NCBI GenBank assembly: GCA_024699395.1 | Contig: JAILPU010000211.1 | Span: forward strand, 1 to 6,488 | Direction: 5' to 3' | From: Lachnospiraceae bacterium | GTDB lineage: Bacteria > Bacillota > Clostridia > Lachnospirales > Lachnospiraceae | Length of the DNA: 6,488 nt | The notes under the pieces: model-generated | Told to the model about the DNA's origin: nothing | What the model saw: the letters and a program-made list of their open reading frames with translations, nothing else | Databases searched by the model: none | Made by a program: the position numbers and the translations under genes | In this document: one piece after another, positions 1-6,127 of the stretch | How the letters are laid out: the number at the start of each line of letters is the position of its first letter | How positions within the stretch are numbered: the first letter of the stretch is position 1

Positions 1-43
1 TGCCATAATATACTTTTATATCATTGATTTCCAACATTGACAT
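1..43 (-). CDS. livF: LivF, branched-chain amino acid ABC transporter ATPase (5' end only)
   Basis: Only the first 14 codons are inside the window; the gene runs off the low-coordinate edge. The translation MSMLEINDIKVYYG matches the usual LivF opening, in which a short beta strand (MLEINDIKVYYG) leads to the A-loop aromatic residue ahead of Walker A. The ATG at 43-41 is set by a GGAGG ribosome binding site at 55-51, with 7 bases between. A second in-frame ATG two codons later is possible but worse spaced. LivF pairs with LivG as the cytoplasmic ATPase dimer that powers LivHM. Its position after livH-livM-livG is the standard family order. Unlike the tight joins among those three genes, a 129-base gap holding two inverted repeats separates it from livG. 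The identification rests on the short N-terminus plus context; the Walker motifs lie outside the window. Confidence 0.88.
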   Translation of the reverse strand, partial: MSMLEINDIKVYYG

Positions 44-57
44 GTTTAATCCTCCGG

Positions 58-99
58 ACAGATGATTATTAAATAACAACACATAAATAAATCATCTGT
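58..99. repeat. Perfect 10-bp inverted repeat abutting the livF ribosome binding site
   Basis: ACAGATGATT at 58-67 is exactly mirrored by AATCATCTGT at 90-99, with a 22-base A/T-rich loop. In the minus-strand mRNA the hairpin would end three bases before the livF GGAGG (55-51). No T-run follows the stem, so it is not an intrinsic terminator. It could be an mRNA processing or stability hairpin, a translational control element for livF, or a protein site. The repeat is seen directly; its function is inference. Confidence 0.6.
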
Positions 100-111
100 A
101 CTATTTATTGG

Positions 112-134
112 GGAAAAATTTCAAAAATATTTCC
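112..134. repeat. Near-perfect A/T-rich inverted repeat in the livG-livF gap
   Basis: Arms at 112-121 (GGAAAAATTT) and 125-134 (AAATATTTCC) are complementary at 9 of 10 positions, with a 3-base centre. The size and symmetry would suit a dimeric regulator. It resembles the CodY box AATTTTCWGAAAATT only loosely (about 11 of 15), which is weak in such A/T-rich DNA. No promoter with good -35 and -10 boxes was found in this gap. Confidence 0.35.
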
Positions 135-172
135 TCTAAAAACTTAAAACCATAAAAACAAAATCCCTGTTA

Positions 173-931
173 TCAGGTTCCCAGATAAGCCTTTATAACT
201 TCGGGATTCTGTAATACTTCCTGAGTCTTTCCGCTTGTTAATACTCTTCCGAAATTAAGTACCGTAAGCTCCTCGCAGATTCCGCTTACCAGCTTCATAT
301 CATGCTCAATAAGAAGTATGGTCACATCAAATTCTTTTTTGACAAATTTGATGGTATCCATAAGTTCCAAAGTCTCATTGGGGTTCATTCCCGCAGCGGG
401 CTCATCCAACAAAAGAAGCTTGGGTGATGTTGCGAGAGCTCTTGCTATTTCAAGCTTTCTCTGTTTTCCGTAAGGAAGGTTGGAAGCCAGTGTATCCGCA
501 TCAGAATCAAGTTCGAATACCTTTAAAAGTTCCATGGACTTCTCTCTTAACTGTGCTTCACCTTTTCGGTATGAAGGGAGTTTAAAAATTCCCGCAAGAA
601 AAGGATATTTTATCTGATTGTGAAGACCTGCCATAACATTATCCAAAACGGAAAGTTCTTTGAAAAGTCTAATATTCTGGAAAGTTCTGGCAATTCCGGC
701 TTTATTGATGTCTATTGTTTTCTTGCCGGTAATATTGTTGCCGTCCAGAATAATATGTCCCTCATCGGGTTTGTAAACACCGGTAAGGAGGTTGAAAACT
801 GTGGTTTTTCCTGCTCCGTTAGGTCCTATAAGGCCGTAGAGAGCTCCTTTTTCTATGCTGATATGAAAATCATCAACGGCTCTTAAACCGCCGAAGGAAA
901 TAGAAAGATTCTTGATATCCAGGAGTGCCAT
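173..931 (-). CDS. livG: LivG, branched-chain amino acid ABC transporter ATPase
   Basis: This 252-residue cytoplasmic ATPase would work with LivF to drive uptake through LivHM. All ABC motifs are present: Walker A GPNGAGKT at residues 36-43, Q-loop Q85 in ARTFQNIRLF, signature LPYGKQ at 152-157, Walker B LLLLDE at 172-177 and the H-loop histidine H210. The signature departs from LSGGQ, but L-x-YG-x-Q is the normal LivG form, as are the EPAAGMNP segment after Walker B and the long insert between Q-loop and signature. Length matches the family (about 250-260). The ATG at 931 directly follows the TAA of livM, and its ribosome binding site lies inside the livM coding end, so translation is probably coupled. 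Substrate range within the hydrophobic amino acid transporters cannot be read from an ATPase. Confidence 0.96.
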   Translation of the reverse strand: MALLDIKNLSISFGGLRAVDDFHISIEKGALYGLIGPNGAGKTTVFNLLTGVYKPDEGHIILDGNNITGKKTIDINKAGIARTFQNIRLFKELSVLDNVMAGLHNQIKYPFLAGIFKLPSYRKGEAQLREKSMELLKVFELDSDADTLASNLPYGKQRKLEIARALATSPKLLLLDEPAAGMNPNETLELMDTIKFVKKEFDVTILLIEHDMKLVSGICEELTVLNFGRVLTSGKTQEVLQNPEVIKAYLGT

Positions 932-2008
932 TTATGCTACCTCCTTTTTGCTTGTATTTTTATTTTTTATCTTTGCTACCAGCATTTTACGCCATTCAAT
1001 ACATGCGGGAGCCCAGTTAAAGAGCATCATTACAATAAGAACAATAGCGTAAATAAGCATTCTGTAATTGTTAAGGCCTCTCAAAAGCTCGGGGAGCAAG
1101 GTGAGGATAACAGCAGAAATCATGGAACCTCTTATGTTACCGATACCTCCAAGAACCACAAATACCAGAATCATAATGGACATATTGTAACCGAAGTTCT
1201 TGGGAAGGGCCGTTAAAGTCGAAAGGTTGTGAGCATACAAAGCACCTGCAACACCTGCAAGGGATGCGGAAATAACAAATGCCATCATCTTGTAGGCTGT
1301 AATGGGAATACCGATACTTTCAGCTGCAATGGTATTATCCCTGATAGCCATTATGGCTCTTCCGTCCCTTGATCTTATAAGATTAAGAACAATGAAAAGG
1401 GTTATAAGAAGCAGGATTATACCGATAAAGAACGAAGAATCGTTGGGGGTTCCCGTAATACCCTGGGGACCGTTTAATATGATATCGTCGGAATTGGCCA
1501 TATGAAGATCAAGTGAGCTTTTAAAGGAAATATGGAAGCCGTCGGAATCCAGTCCCACATAGAGAATATTAATAAGATTCTTAATAATCTCACCGAAAGC
1601 AAGAGTAACTATGGCAAGATAATCTCCTTTTAATCTCAAAACGGGAATTCCTATAAGGAAACCGAATATAGCCGCAAACAAAGCGCCTATTATAATTGCA
1701 AAAAAGAATCTAAGCCCTGCAGGGAAAGAAGGATTGTAATAAACAATAACCTTGGAGAAAAATGCACTGGCAAAAGCACCCACACACATAAAGCCCGCAT
1801 GTCCAAGGCTCAACTCTCCCATTATTCCCACTGTAAGATTAAGGGATACCGCAAGGATTGAATAACAGCAAAGAGGTACTAAAAGACCTTTAAGGAGGCT
1901 GGAAATCAATCCAAGGGATGTAAGACCTTGCATAAGGATAAAGGCAATTATTACTATTCCGAATGTTATTAAATCACTGTATTTTTTAGATTTTATTTTT
2001 GATTTCAT
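932..2008 (-). CDS. livM: LivM, branched-chain amino acid ABC transporter permease
   Basis: This 358-residue polytopic membrane protein is the second permease subunit of the importer. Family hallmarks are visible: LSLGHAGFMCVGAFASA at residues 67-81, LRLKGDYLAIVTLAFGEI at 124-141, GPQGITG at 180-186, the cytoplasmic coupling loop RDGRAIMAIRDNTIAAESIG at 214-233 that contacts the ATPases, and GGIGNIRGS at 287-295. Hydrophobic stretches span most of residues 13-335. The N-terminus (MKSKIKSKK) and the tail after residue 338 are strongly basic, consistent with cytoplasmic ends. The start is supported by GGGAGG at 2019-2014. Its last codons (KKEVA) also spell the ribosome binding site of livG. It follows livH after 12 bases, so both belong to one operon. 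Confidence 0.95.
   Translation of the reverse strand: MKSKIKSKKYSDLITFGIVIIAFILMQGLTSLGLISSLLKGLLVPLCCYSILAVSLNLTVGIMGELSLGHAGFMCVGAFASAFFSKVIVYYNPSFPAGLRFFFAIIIGALFAAIFGFLIGIPVLRLKGDYLAIVTLAFGEIIKNLINILYVGLDSDGFHISFKSSLDLHMANSDDIILNGPQGITGTPNDSSFFIGIILLLITLFIVLNLIRSRDGRAIMAIRDNTIAAESIGIPITAYKMMAFVISASLAGVAGALYAHNLSTLTALPKNFGYNMSIMILVFVVLGGIGNIRGSMISAVILTLLPELLRGLNNYRMLIYAIVLIVMMLFNWAPACIEWRKMLVAKIKNKNTSKKEVA
939..946 (-). promoter_or_regulatory. livG ribosome binding site embedded in the livM 3' end
   Basis: The minus strand reads AAGGAGGT at 946-939, 7 bases before the livG ATG. The same bases encode K-E-V near the livM C-terminus. The livM stop (934-932) and livG start (931-929) touch as TAAATG, which favours translational coupling and equal subunit output. 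Confidence 0.85.
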
Positions 2009-2020
2009 GTTAGCCTCCCG

Positions 2021-2905
2021 TTATACCTTCTCATGAATGTTCTTGCCCAAAAGACCTGTGGGCTTAACGAGAAGCACGATAATAAGAACCGAGAAAACAA
2101 TGGCGTCCGCCATCTGAGATGATATATAAGCCTTTCCCAGTATCTCTATTACACCGAGAAGAATACCTCCGATAAAAGCACCGGGAATAGAACCGATTCC
2201 GCCGAATACAGCCGCAACAAAGGCTTTAATACCGGGCATTGAACCTGAGTAAGGAGAAAGAGCGGGATAAGCTGAAAAAAGCAATACGGCAGCTACTGCG
2301 GCAAGGGCCGAACCGATGGCAAAGGTAAGTGAAATGGTGGCATTTACGTTAATACCCATTAACTGTGCGGCGCCCTTATCTTCGCTTACCGCAAGCATTG
2401 CCTGTCCTGCCTTTGTTTTATTAATGAAAAGCATAAGAGCTACCATAATCAAAACACAGGTTACAATTGTTACGATTACTTCTCCCGTAACTGAAAGCTT
2501 TCCTCCAAAAAGGGATATGGGTTTAATTTTTACCACGGATGTGAAGGATTTCTGATCCGCGCCAAAACCAAGGAGTGCACTGTTTTGAAGAAGGTAGCTG
2601 ACACCGATTGCAGTTATAAGAACAGCCAAAGGTGAACCGGCATTTCTTAAAGGCTTATATGCAACCTTTTCTATTGTCATTCCCAACACCGTACAAACTG
2701 CTATAGAGCAGATTATGCTGAAAATACCGTTCATTCCGTTTTTATTGCAAAGGATATATGTAACATACCCTCCTATCATTATTACGTCTCCGTGGGCGAA
2801 ATTAAGCATTTTAGCGATACCGTATACCATGGTATATCCCAATGCTATAAGTGCATAAACGCTGCCCAGACTTATGCCGTTTATGAGATGATTGACGAAA
2901 CTCAT
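2021..2905 (-). CDS. livH: LivH, branched-chain amino acid ABC transporter permease
   Basis: This 294-residue integral membrane permease is the first subunit of the LivHM channel. The opening GISLGSVYALIALGYTMVYG (residues 10-29) followed by KMLNFAHGDVIMIGGY (32-47) is the classic LivH signature. Later marks are the AVSEDKGAAQLMGIN coupling loop (172-186), the FGGIGSIPGAFIGGILLG stretch (234-251) and the C-terminal VLLVKPTGLLG (277-287). About eight hydrophobic segments fit the family, as does the length. The ATG at 2905 is set by GGAGG at 2917-2913 with 7 bases between. It is the first gene after a near-consensus promoter (2982-2954), so it opens the livHMG(F) unit. LivJ, its expected binding-protein partner, is encoded about 3.2 kb upstream beyond an inserted secreted-protein gene. 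Confidence 0.96.
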   Translation of the reverse strand: MSFVNHLINGISLGSVYALIALGYTMVYGIAKMLNFAHGDVIMIGGYVTYILCNKNGMNGIFSIICSIAVCTVLGMTIEKVAYKPLRNAGSPLAVLITAIGVSYLLQNSALLGFGADQKSFTSVVKIKPISLFGGKLSVTGEVIVTIVTCVLIMVALMLFINKTKAGQAMLAVSEDKGAAQLMGINVNATISLTFAIGSALAAVAAVLLFSAYPALSPYSGSMPGIKAFVAAVFGGIGSIPGAFIGGILLGVIEILGKAYISSQMADAIVFSVLIIVLLVKPTGLLGKNIHEKV

Positions 2906-2936
2906 TGTAAAGCCTCCGTTTTATTGTTATTTTTGC

Positions 2937-2946
2937 TTGTTAACAA
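2937..2946. promoter_or_regulatory. Perfect 10-bp palindrome at the predicted livH transcription start
   Basis: TTGTTAACAA at 2937-2946 is fully self-complementary and begins about 8 bases after the -10 box of the livH promoter, roughly at +1 to +10. A repressor bound there would block initiation. The palindrome is seen directly; the operator role is inferred from position and no known regulator is assigned. Confidence 0.4.
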
Positions 2947-2953
2947 CTAAATA

Positions 2954-2982
2954 ATTATAGCAAACAGCATAAAATAAATCAA
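2954..2982 (-). promoter_or_regulatory. Sigma-A-type promoter for livHMG(F)
   Basis: On the minus strand, -35 TTGATT (2982-2977) and a perfect -10 TATAAT (2959-2954) are separated by exactly 17 bases. Transcription would start near 2947, giving a leader of about 40 bases before the livH ATG. This promoter lies downstream of the terminator of the preceding gene, so the transporter genes need not depend on livJ transcription. Confidence 0.8.
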
Positions 2983-3002
2983 TATATAAAGAATACCGCA
3001 AG

Positions 3003-3028
3003 TGGCATTTTTACGCCAATTTTGGCAT
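3003..3028. promoter_or_regulatory. Possible regulator site upstream of the livH promoter
   Basis: Two TGGCAT copies (3003-3008 and 3023-3028) lie 20 bases apart, about two helical turns, on the same strand. The second overlaps an inverted repeat at 3015-3026 (GCCAA, 2-base centre, TTGGC, read on the minus strand). The cluster is centred about 70 bases upstream of the predicted start, a common activator position. It may be chance; no known consensus was recognised. Confidence 0.3.
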
Positions 3029-3109
3029 GATTTTGCAACAGTTTCATTACGTACGTTCACGAATCATTATTGGCTGTCATTTTTGTAAATATTTCAGACT
3101 GATTTCCAT

Positions 3110-3148
3110 AAGAAACGGATGCGGCCCTTAGCTAAGAGTAGCATCCGC
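3110..3148 (-). terminator. Intrinsic terminator of the DUF4832/DUF4214 gene
   Basis: On the minus strand, CGGATGC (3147-3141) pairs with GCATCCG (3122-3116), plus one G-U pair outside. The loop contains a second stem (CTCTT with AAGGG around AGCT) separated by a 2x2 internal loop. TTTCTT follows (3115-3110). The hairpin starts about 43 bases after the stop codon. The T-tract is moderate, so some readthrough into livH is possible. Confidence 0.7.
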
Positions 3149-3190
3149 AATTTTTAATTCTTTGATATATCTATCTAACGATTAATGATT

Positions 3191-5719
3191 TTATAATCCG
3201 AACTGAGCCTTGATTCTTGAGAACTCGGGGCTGTCAATGAAGAAGTAAAGTACCCTCTCTCTTGTCCAGTTGGGATCGTTTTTAAGTGCATTTAACCAGA
3301 AATAGAATCCGCTGGGATCGTCTTCCTGTGTTCTTCCGAAGAATGTTGCATACAAACGGTTCAGGTACTCAAGGTCTGAAGTGTTGAAACTCTTAAACTC
3401 ATCGGAAAGATAGAAGTAACGGCACATGCTTGTTACCGACTGTGTCTTTTTGTAGAGGCCGTCACACCAGAAGTTAATACCTTCTGAGTCGAAGCTTCTC
3501 TTCATGGTACAGTTATAAAGTCTTCCCACAAACTGTGAAAGCTTAAGGCTTCTTGAACTTCCCTCTGTGGGTGTGTAAACACCTAATTCTATACCGTAGC
3601 TTTTACAAATCTTACCGAACTCTTTTGAAGTAATGAAACCGTTAAGCACATACTGTCTTCCCACACCGCTCTTTAAAAGATCGCCCCAGTACTTCATTCC
3701 GCCGGAATCGGATTTTCTTCCCATCATAACCTGATAGAGGTGCTCAAGATACTCTTCGTCCGAATATTCCTTTGCTGTAAACTCGGAACTTAAGAAGAAA
3801 TGTGCGCCGGCCTGTGCACCGGTAAATTCTTTATTTATAAGTTTTTCTCTCCAGAAATTAAGTCCGCTTGCGTCAGCCTCACGTCCCATGCAAAGAAGGT
3901 AAAGTCTCTTTACAAACTGTGAGATGGGATCGTCGTTAGGTGAGCTTGTGGGCACTGTGGTAGGTGCTGCTGTGGGAGCCATGGTAGGTTCCGCCGTAGG
4001 AGCCTGTGAAGGCTCATCTGTAGGAGCACTTGTGGGCTCATTGGTAGGATATGCTGTGGGAGCCTGGGTAGGTGCCCATGTGGGAGCCTCTGTAGGTCTG
4101 TCAGTAGGATTCCATGTAGGTACACTTGTGGGCTCTAACGTAGGATTCTGTGTAGGAGCCTGGGTAGGAACCTGTGTGGGTTCAGCTGTAGGATTTAACG
4201 TAGGTGTAGCAGTGGGACCGAAGGTAGGATTTTCTGAGGATGAAACACCGTCCATTATTGTAAGTGTATCAAGTTCATACCATCCGTCTGCTCTCTTACC
4301 GTCGATTGCAAGATTCACGCCGGGTTTGTCAGTGGCAGGATCTATAATACCTACAACAACCTTATAATCTCCGTTGGGAAGATCTGCGGGTATCTCAAGG
4401 TTAGCCTTAACATCTATGTCACCGGGAAGCCATTCCCTGATGTCATCATTTACAACGGATGATGTTACAACACCGTTATCGTTTGCAAGGCCAACCTTAA
4501 CTTTCCAGTCAAAGTAGAAAGGTGCAATACCTTTGTTTTCCCAATCCATATCAACGGTTATTACTGTATCGGCTGAAGCACAATCCGGATGGGTTGTTTC
4601 CTTGATAACGTATCTGTAACCGATAGTCTTTAAAAGCCTGTCGATACCGCTCTGGTATTTCTTGCCGGAAAGATCTGAGGGACAACAAGGTCCAATCCAG
4701 CTTGTATGGCTTGTAACTACCTGTCTTATGGTCTCATCGATAGTATCACTGACAACATACCAATCTGCACTTCCGTTAGCAAACTCTCCACCTGCGGGAC
4801 CGTATTTCCAGAAATCGGGATCTGCGGGCTGGAATGTACCAACCTCATCATCATAACCGTATTTAATATGTGAAAGCCATCCCCAATCGTCGTCAAGCGA
4901 AGGAGTGTCACCGATCATATCATTGAAAAGACCCATGCCATACTTTTTGGACTGAGATGTGTTTCTTCTCATGCAAAGCTTGTCGTTATCAAAATTATTG
5001 ACATAATGAATTAAATACTGATCGGCAATTTCCTCAGGAGGGAAATCTCCTGAAGGACCACCGTCATTTTCCAAATAAGGCCAGCAATGATATTCGCCCC
5101 AATGTCCTATACTTCCTATCTGAATAAAAGCAATAGAAGGATCGTCATTATATCTTTGAGCAAGAGCCTTTATCACTCTTTCATGTTCCTGAATAAGATA
5201 GGGATCGCTGTAGTTGGGTGAAAAACCTTTATTACCATCTGGCATCGCATATTCAGTTCCTTTATTCTCACCCATACCGTCATAAAGCCACTGAGGAATA
5301 TCCATGTGCTTCTTACCGTCGGGATCGTCCATATAGAATCGGATATTAATCTTTACACCCTTTGATTTCCAGTAACTAATGTTGTTCGCACTTTCAATTC
5401 CTTCCCAGTTAAACTCACCTCTTTCAGGCTCCAAGTCCTTCCAGAGAATAGGCATATATACCATGGAATGAGGCTGAGTATAGTTTTTGGATCTGGCCCA
5501 GGGCACAAGACCCATGTAGGGATTAACCAAAACGTCATCAATCTCATTTGGATAATAATTAACGGGCTTGGCTTCATAATCATCAACAATAAAGCCTGCC
5601 ATCTCCGGAGTAAGATCCATGGCCTGAGTTTCAAAAGAAGCATTTGCCGTATTGGGTATAACCGGTACCAGCAAAGCAATTGTTAATAATGCCGATAGGA
5701 TTTTGGAAGTTACTTTCAT
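3191..5719 (-). CDS. Secreted modular protein: DUF4874/DUF4832 glycosidase-like region, Pro-Thr linker, four DUF4214-like repeats
   Basis: 842 residues. Residues 1-27 form a Sec signal peptide (KILSALLTIALLVPVIP core, ANA cleavage site after 27). Residues 60-375 look like a TIM-barrel glycosidase fold of the DUF4874/DUF4832 type: VNPYMG (65-70), WKDLEPERGEFNWEGI (93-108, a GH42-like motif), and IQIGSIGHWGEYH (199-211), where E209 is a plausible acid/base by analogy. Residues 380-489 look like the beta-sandwich that closes DUF4832 proteins (DWENKGIAPFYFDW). Residues 500-591 are 23 xxPT tetrads, a flexible linker. Residues 602-833 hold four repeats with pattern FVxRLYxxxxGRxxDxxGxxFW...SxEF. 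No sortase signal or membrane anchor is seen. The ATG at 5719 has AGGAAAG at 5730-5724. The gene has its own promoter and terminator between livJ and livH. An extracellular polysaccharide role is inferred; the substrate is unknown. Confidence 0.85.
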   Translation of the reverse strand: MKVTSKILSALLTIALLVPVIPNTANASFETQAMDLTPEMAGFIVDDYEAKPVNYYPNEIDDVLVNPYMGLVPWARSKNYTQPHSMVYMPILWKDLEPERGEFNWEGIESANNISYWKSKGVKINIRFYMDDPDGKKHMDIPQWLYDGMGENKGTEYAMPDGNKGFSPNYSDPYLIQEHERVIKALAQRYNDDPSIAFIQIGSIGHWGEYHCWPYLENDGGPSGDFPPEEIADQYLIHYVNNFDNDKLCMRRNTSQSKKYGMGLFNDMIGDTPSLDDDWGWLSHIKYGYDDEVGTFQPADPDFWKYGPAGGEFANGSADWYVVSDTIDETIRQVVTSHTSWIGPCCPSDLSGKKYQSGIDRLLKTIGYRYVIKETTHPDCASADTVITVDMDWENKGIAPFYFDWKVKVGLANDNGVVTSSVVNDDIREWLPGDIDVKANLEIPADLPNGDYKVVVGIIDPATDKPGVNLAIDGKRADGWYELDTLTIMDGVSSSENPTFGPTATPTLNPTAEPTQVPTQAPTQNPTLEPTSVPTWNPTDRPTEAPTWAPTQAPTAYPTNEPTSAPTDEPSQAPTAEPTMAPTAAPTTVPTSSPNDDPISQFVKRLYLLCMGREADASGLNFWREKLINKEFTGAQAGAHFFLSSEFTAKEYSDEEYLEHLYQVMMGRKSDSGGMKYWGDLLKSGVGRQYVLNGFITSKEFGKICKSYGIELGVYTPTEGSSRSLKLSQFVGRLYNCTMKRSFDSEGINFWCDGLYKKTQSVTSMCRYFYLSDEFKSFNTSDLEYLNRLYATFFGRTQEDDPSGFYFWLNALKNDPNWTRERVLYFFIDSPEFSRIKAQFGL
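3947..4222 (-). repeat. In-frame 12-bp-period repeat encoding 23 Pro-Thr tetrads
   Basis: Residues 500-591 of the secreted protein are 23 consecutive four-residue units ending in PT (one ends in PS, DEPS). The two variable positions favour A, E, N, V, Q and W-A pairs. At DNA level this is a degenerate 12-base repeat across 276 bases. Such linkers separate catalytic and accessory domains in secreted enzymes and are often O-glycosylated. Repeat number may vary between strains by slippage. Confidence 0.9.
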
Positions 5720-5798
5720 TGCTCTTTCCTTTCTTGAAATATGGGTGGGTACGTTTCTATATATAGTAAAAAGTTATAATAATGGTACAATTTGGTTT

Positions 5799-5829
5799 AT
5801 TATATCATAATTTCGCAAACTTTTGTCAA
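5799..5829 (-). promoter_or_regulatory. Promoter for the secreted DUF4832/DUF4214 gene
   Basis: On the minus strand a perfect -35 TTGACA (5829-5824) and perfect -10 TATAAT (5804-5799) are 19 bases apart. The spacer is two bases long, but the -10 is preceded by TGA, making an extended -10 (TGnTATAAT) that can offset the spacing. Transcription would begin near 5792. A poly-T/A-rich tract lies just upstream (about 5831-5860 on the plus strand). Confidence 0.72.
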
Positions 5830-5961
5830 TAATTTTCAAACTTTTTGGTTCTTTTTTTGTATACCCTCGCACACACGCAGAATGTTGATTGCGGAATCCG
5901 GGTGTCTTGTGCTGTCCATTTAATTAATATTCATCAAATGTGAGTGCGCATTTACAGCGCG

Positions 5962-6067
5962 GCGTTTTTGTTACACAGGAAATCACGACATAATTTTACA
6001 TGCAACAATAAAGTCGCTTTTTTTCGATATAACAATTACAGTGCAATTTTCCATGTAACAAAAACGC
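5962..6067. repeat. 14-bp perfect inverted repeat flanking a 78-base spacer
   Basis: GCGTTTTTGTTACA at 5962-5975 is exactly complementary to TGTAACAAAAACGC at 6054-6067. The second arm overlaps the T-tract and the last two stem bases of the livJ terminator. No target-site duplication is visible outside the arms, and no coding capacity lies between. It may be a small MITE-like relic, an inverted copy of the terminator tail, or a structure in readthrough RNA. Confidence 0.6.
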
Positions 6068-6098
6068 AGATGCCAAAGGTTTTTCCTAAGGCATCTGC
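6060..6098 (-). terminator. Strong intrinsic terminator of livJ
   Basis: On the minus strand GCAGATGCC (6098-6090) pairs perfectly with GGCATCTGC (6074-6066). Inside it is a 2x2 A/T internal loop and a 3-bp AGG/CCT stem with a 5-base loop. The stem is followed by GTTTTTG (6065-6059). It begins about 30 bases after the livJ stop and should end most livJ transcripts before the next gene. Confidence 0.9.
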
Positions 6099-6127
6099 TC
6101 TTAATACTAAATAATTATATTTTCGAA

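Larger units (their letters stand above)
5720..6127. other. Intergenic region between livJ and the secreted-protein gene
   Basis: These 408 bases contain no credible gene on either strand. In minus-strand order they hold the livJ terminator (6098-6060), a 14-bp inverted repeat (6067-6054 with 5975-5962), an imperfect direct repeat (5991-6008 and 6044-6061, 15 of 18 identical), an unassigned stretch around 5840-5960, and a promoter (5829-5799) followed by a roughly 72-base leader. Nothing resembles a riboswitch class that I recognise. Confidence 0.6.

Noticed and set aside
112..134. CodY box in the livG-livF gap
   Set aside because: About four mismatches to the 15-base consensus in strongly A/T-rich DNA; the match is at chance level. 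A similar weak match near 5829-5845 was also dismissed.
166..177. CCTG-ATAA-CAGG hairpin at the livG stop followed by a T-rich stretch
   Set aside because: A 4-bp stem is too weak for an intrinsic terminator, and livF follows in normal operon order.
461..478. Degenerate ABC signature (LPYGKQ instead of LSGGQ) in LivG as a sign of an inactive ATPase
   Set aside because: L-x-YG-x-Q is the usual form in LivG proteins, and every other motif is intact.
620..886. Plus-strand 88-codon open frame opposite livG
   Set aside because: It is antisense to a well-conserved ATPase with complete motifs; no independent support.
3910..4125. Minus-strand 71-codon frame rich in Leu-Pro
   Set aside because: It is another frame of the same repetitive linker, fully inside the larger gene.
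3924..4367. Plus-strand open frame of 147 codons rich in GxxVG repeats
   Set aside because: It is the antisense shadow of the Pro-Thr linker: the 12-base repeat keeps all frames open. It has no sensible start signal or protein family character.
5892..5900. CGGAATCCG palindrome in the livJ downstream gap
   Set aside because: Four-base arms with a single central base and no relation to the promoter; too short to support a site.
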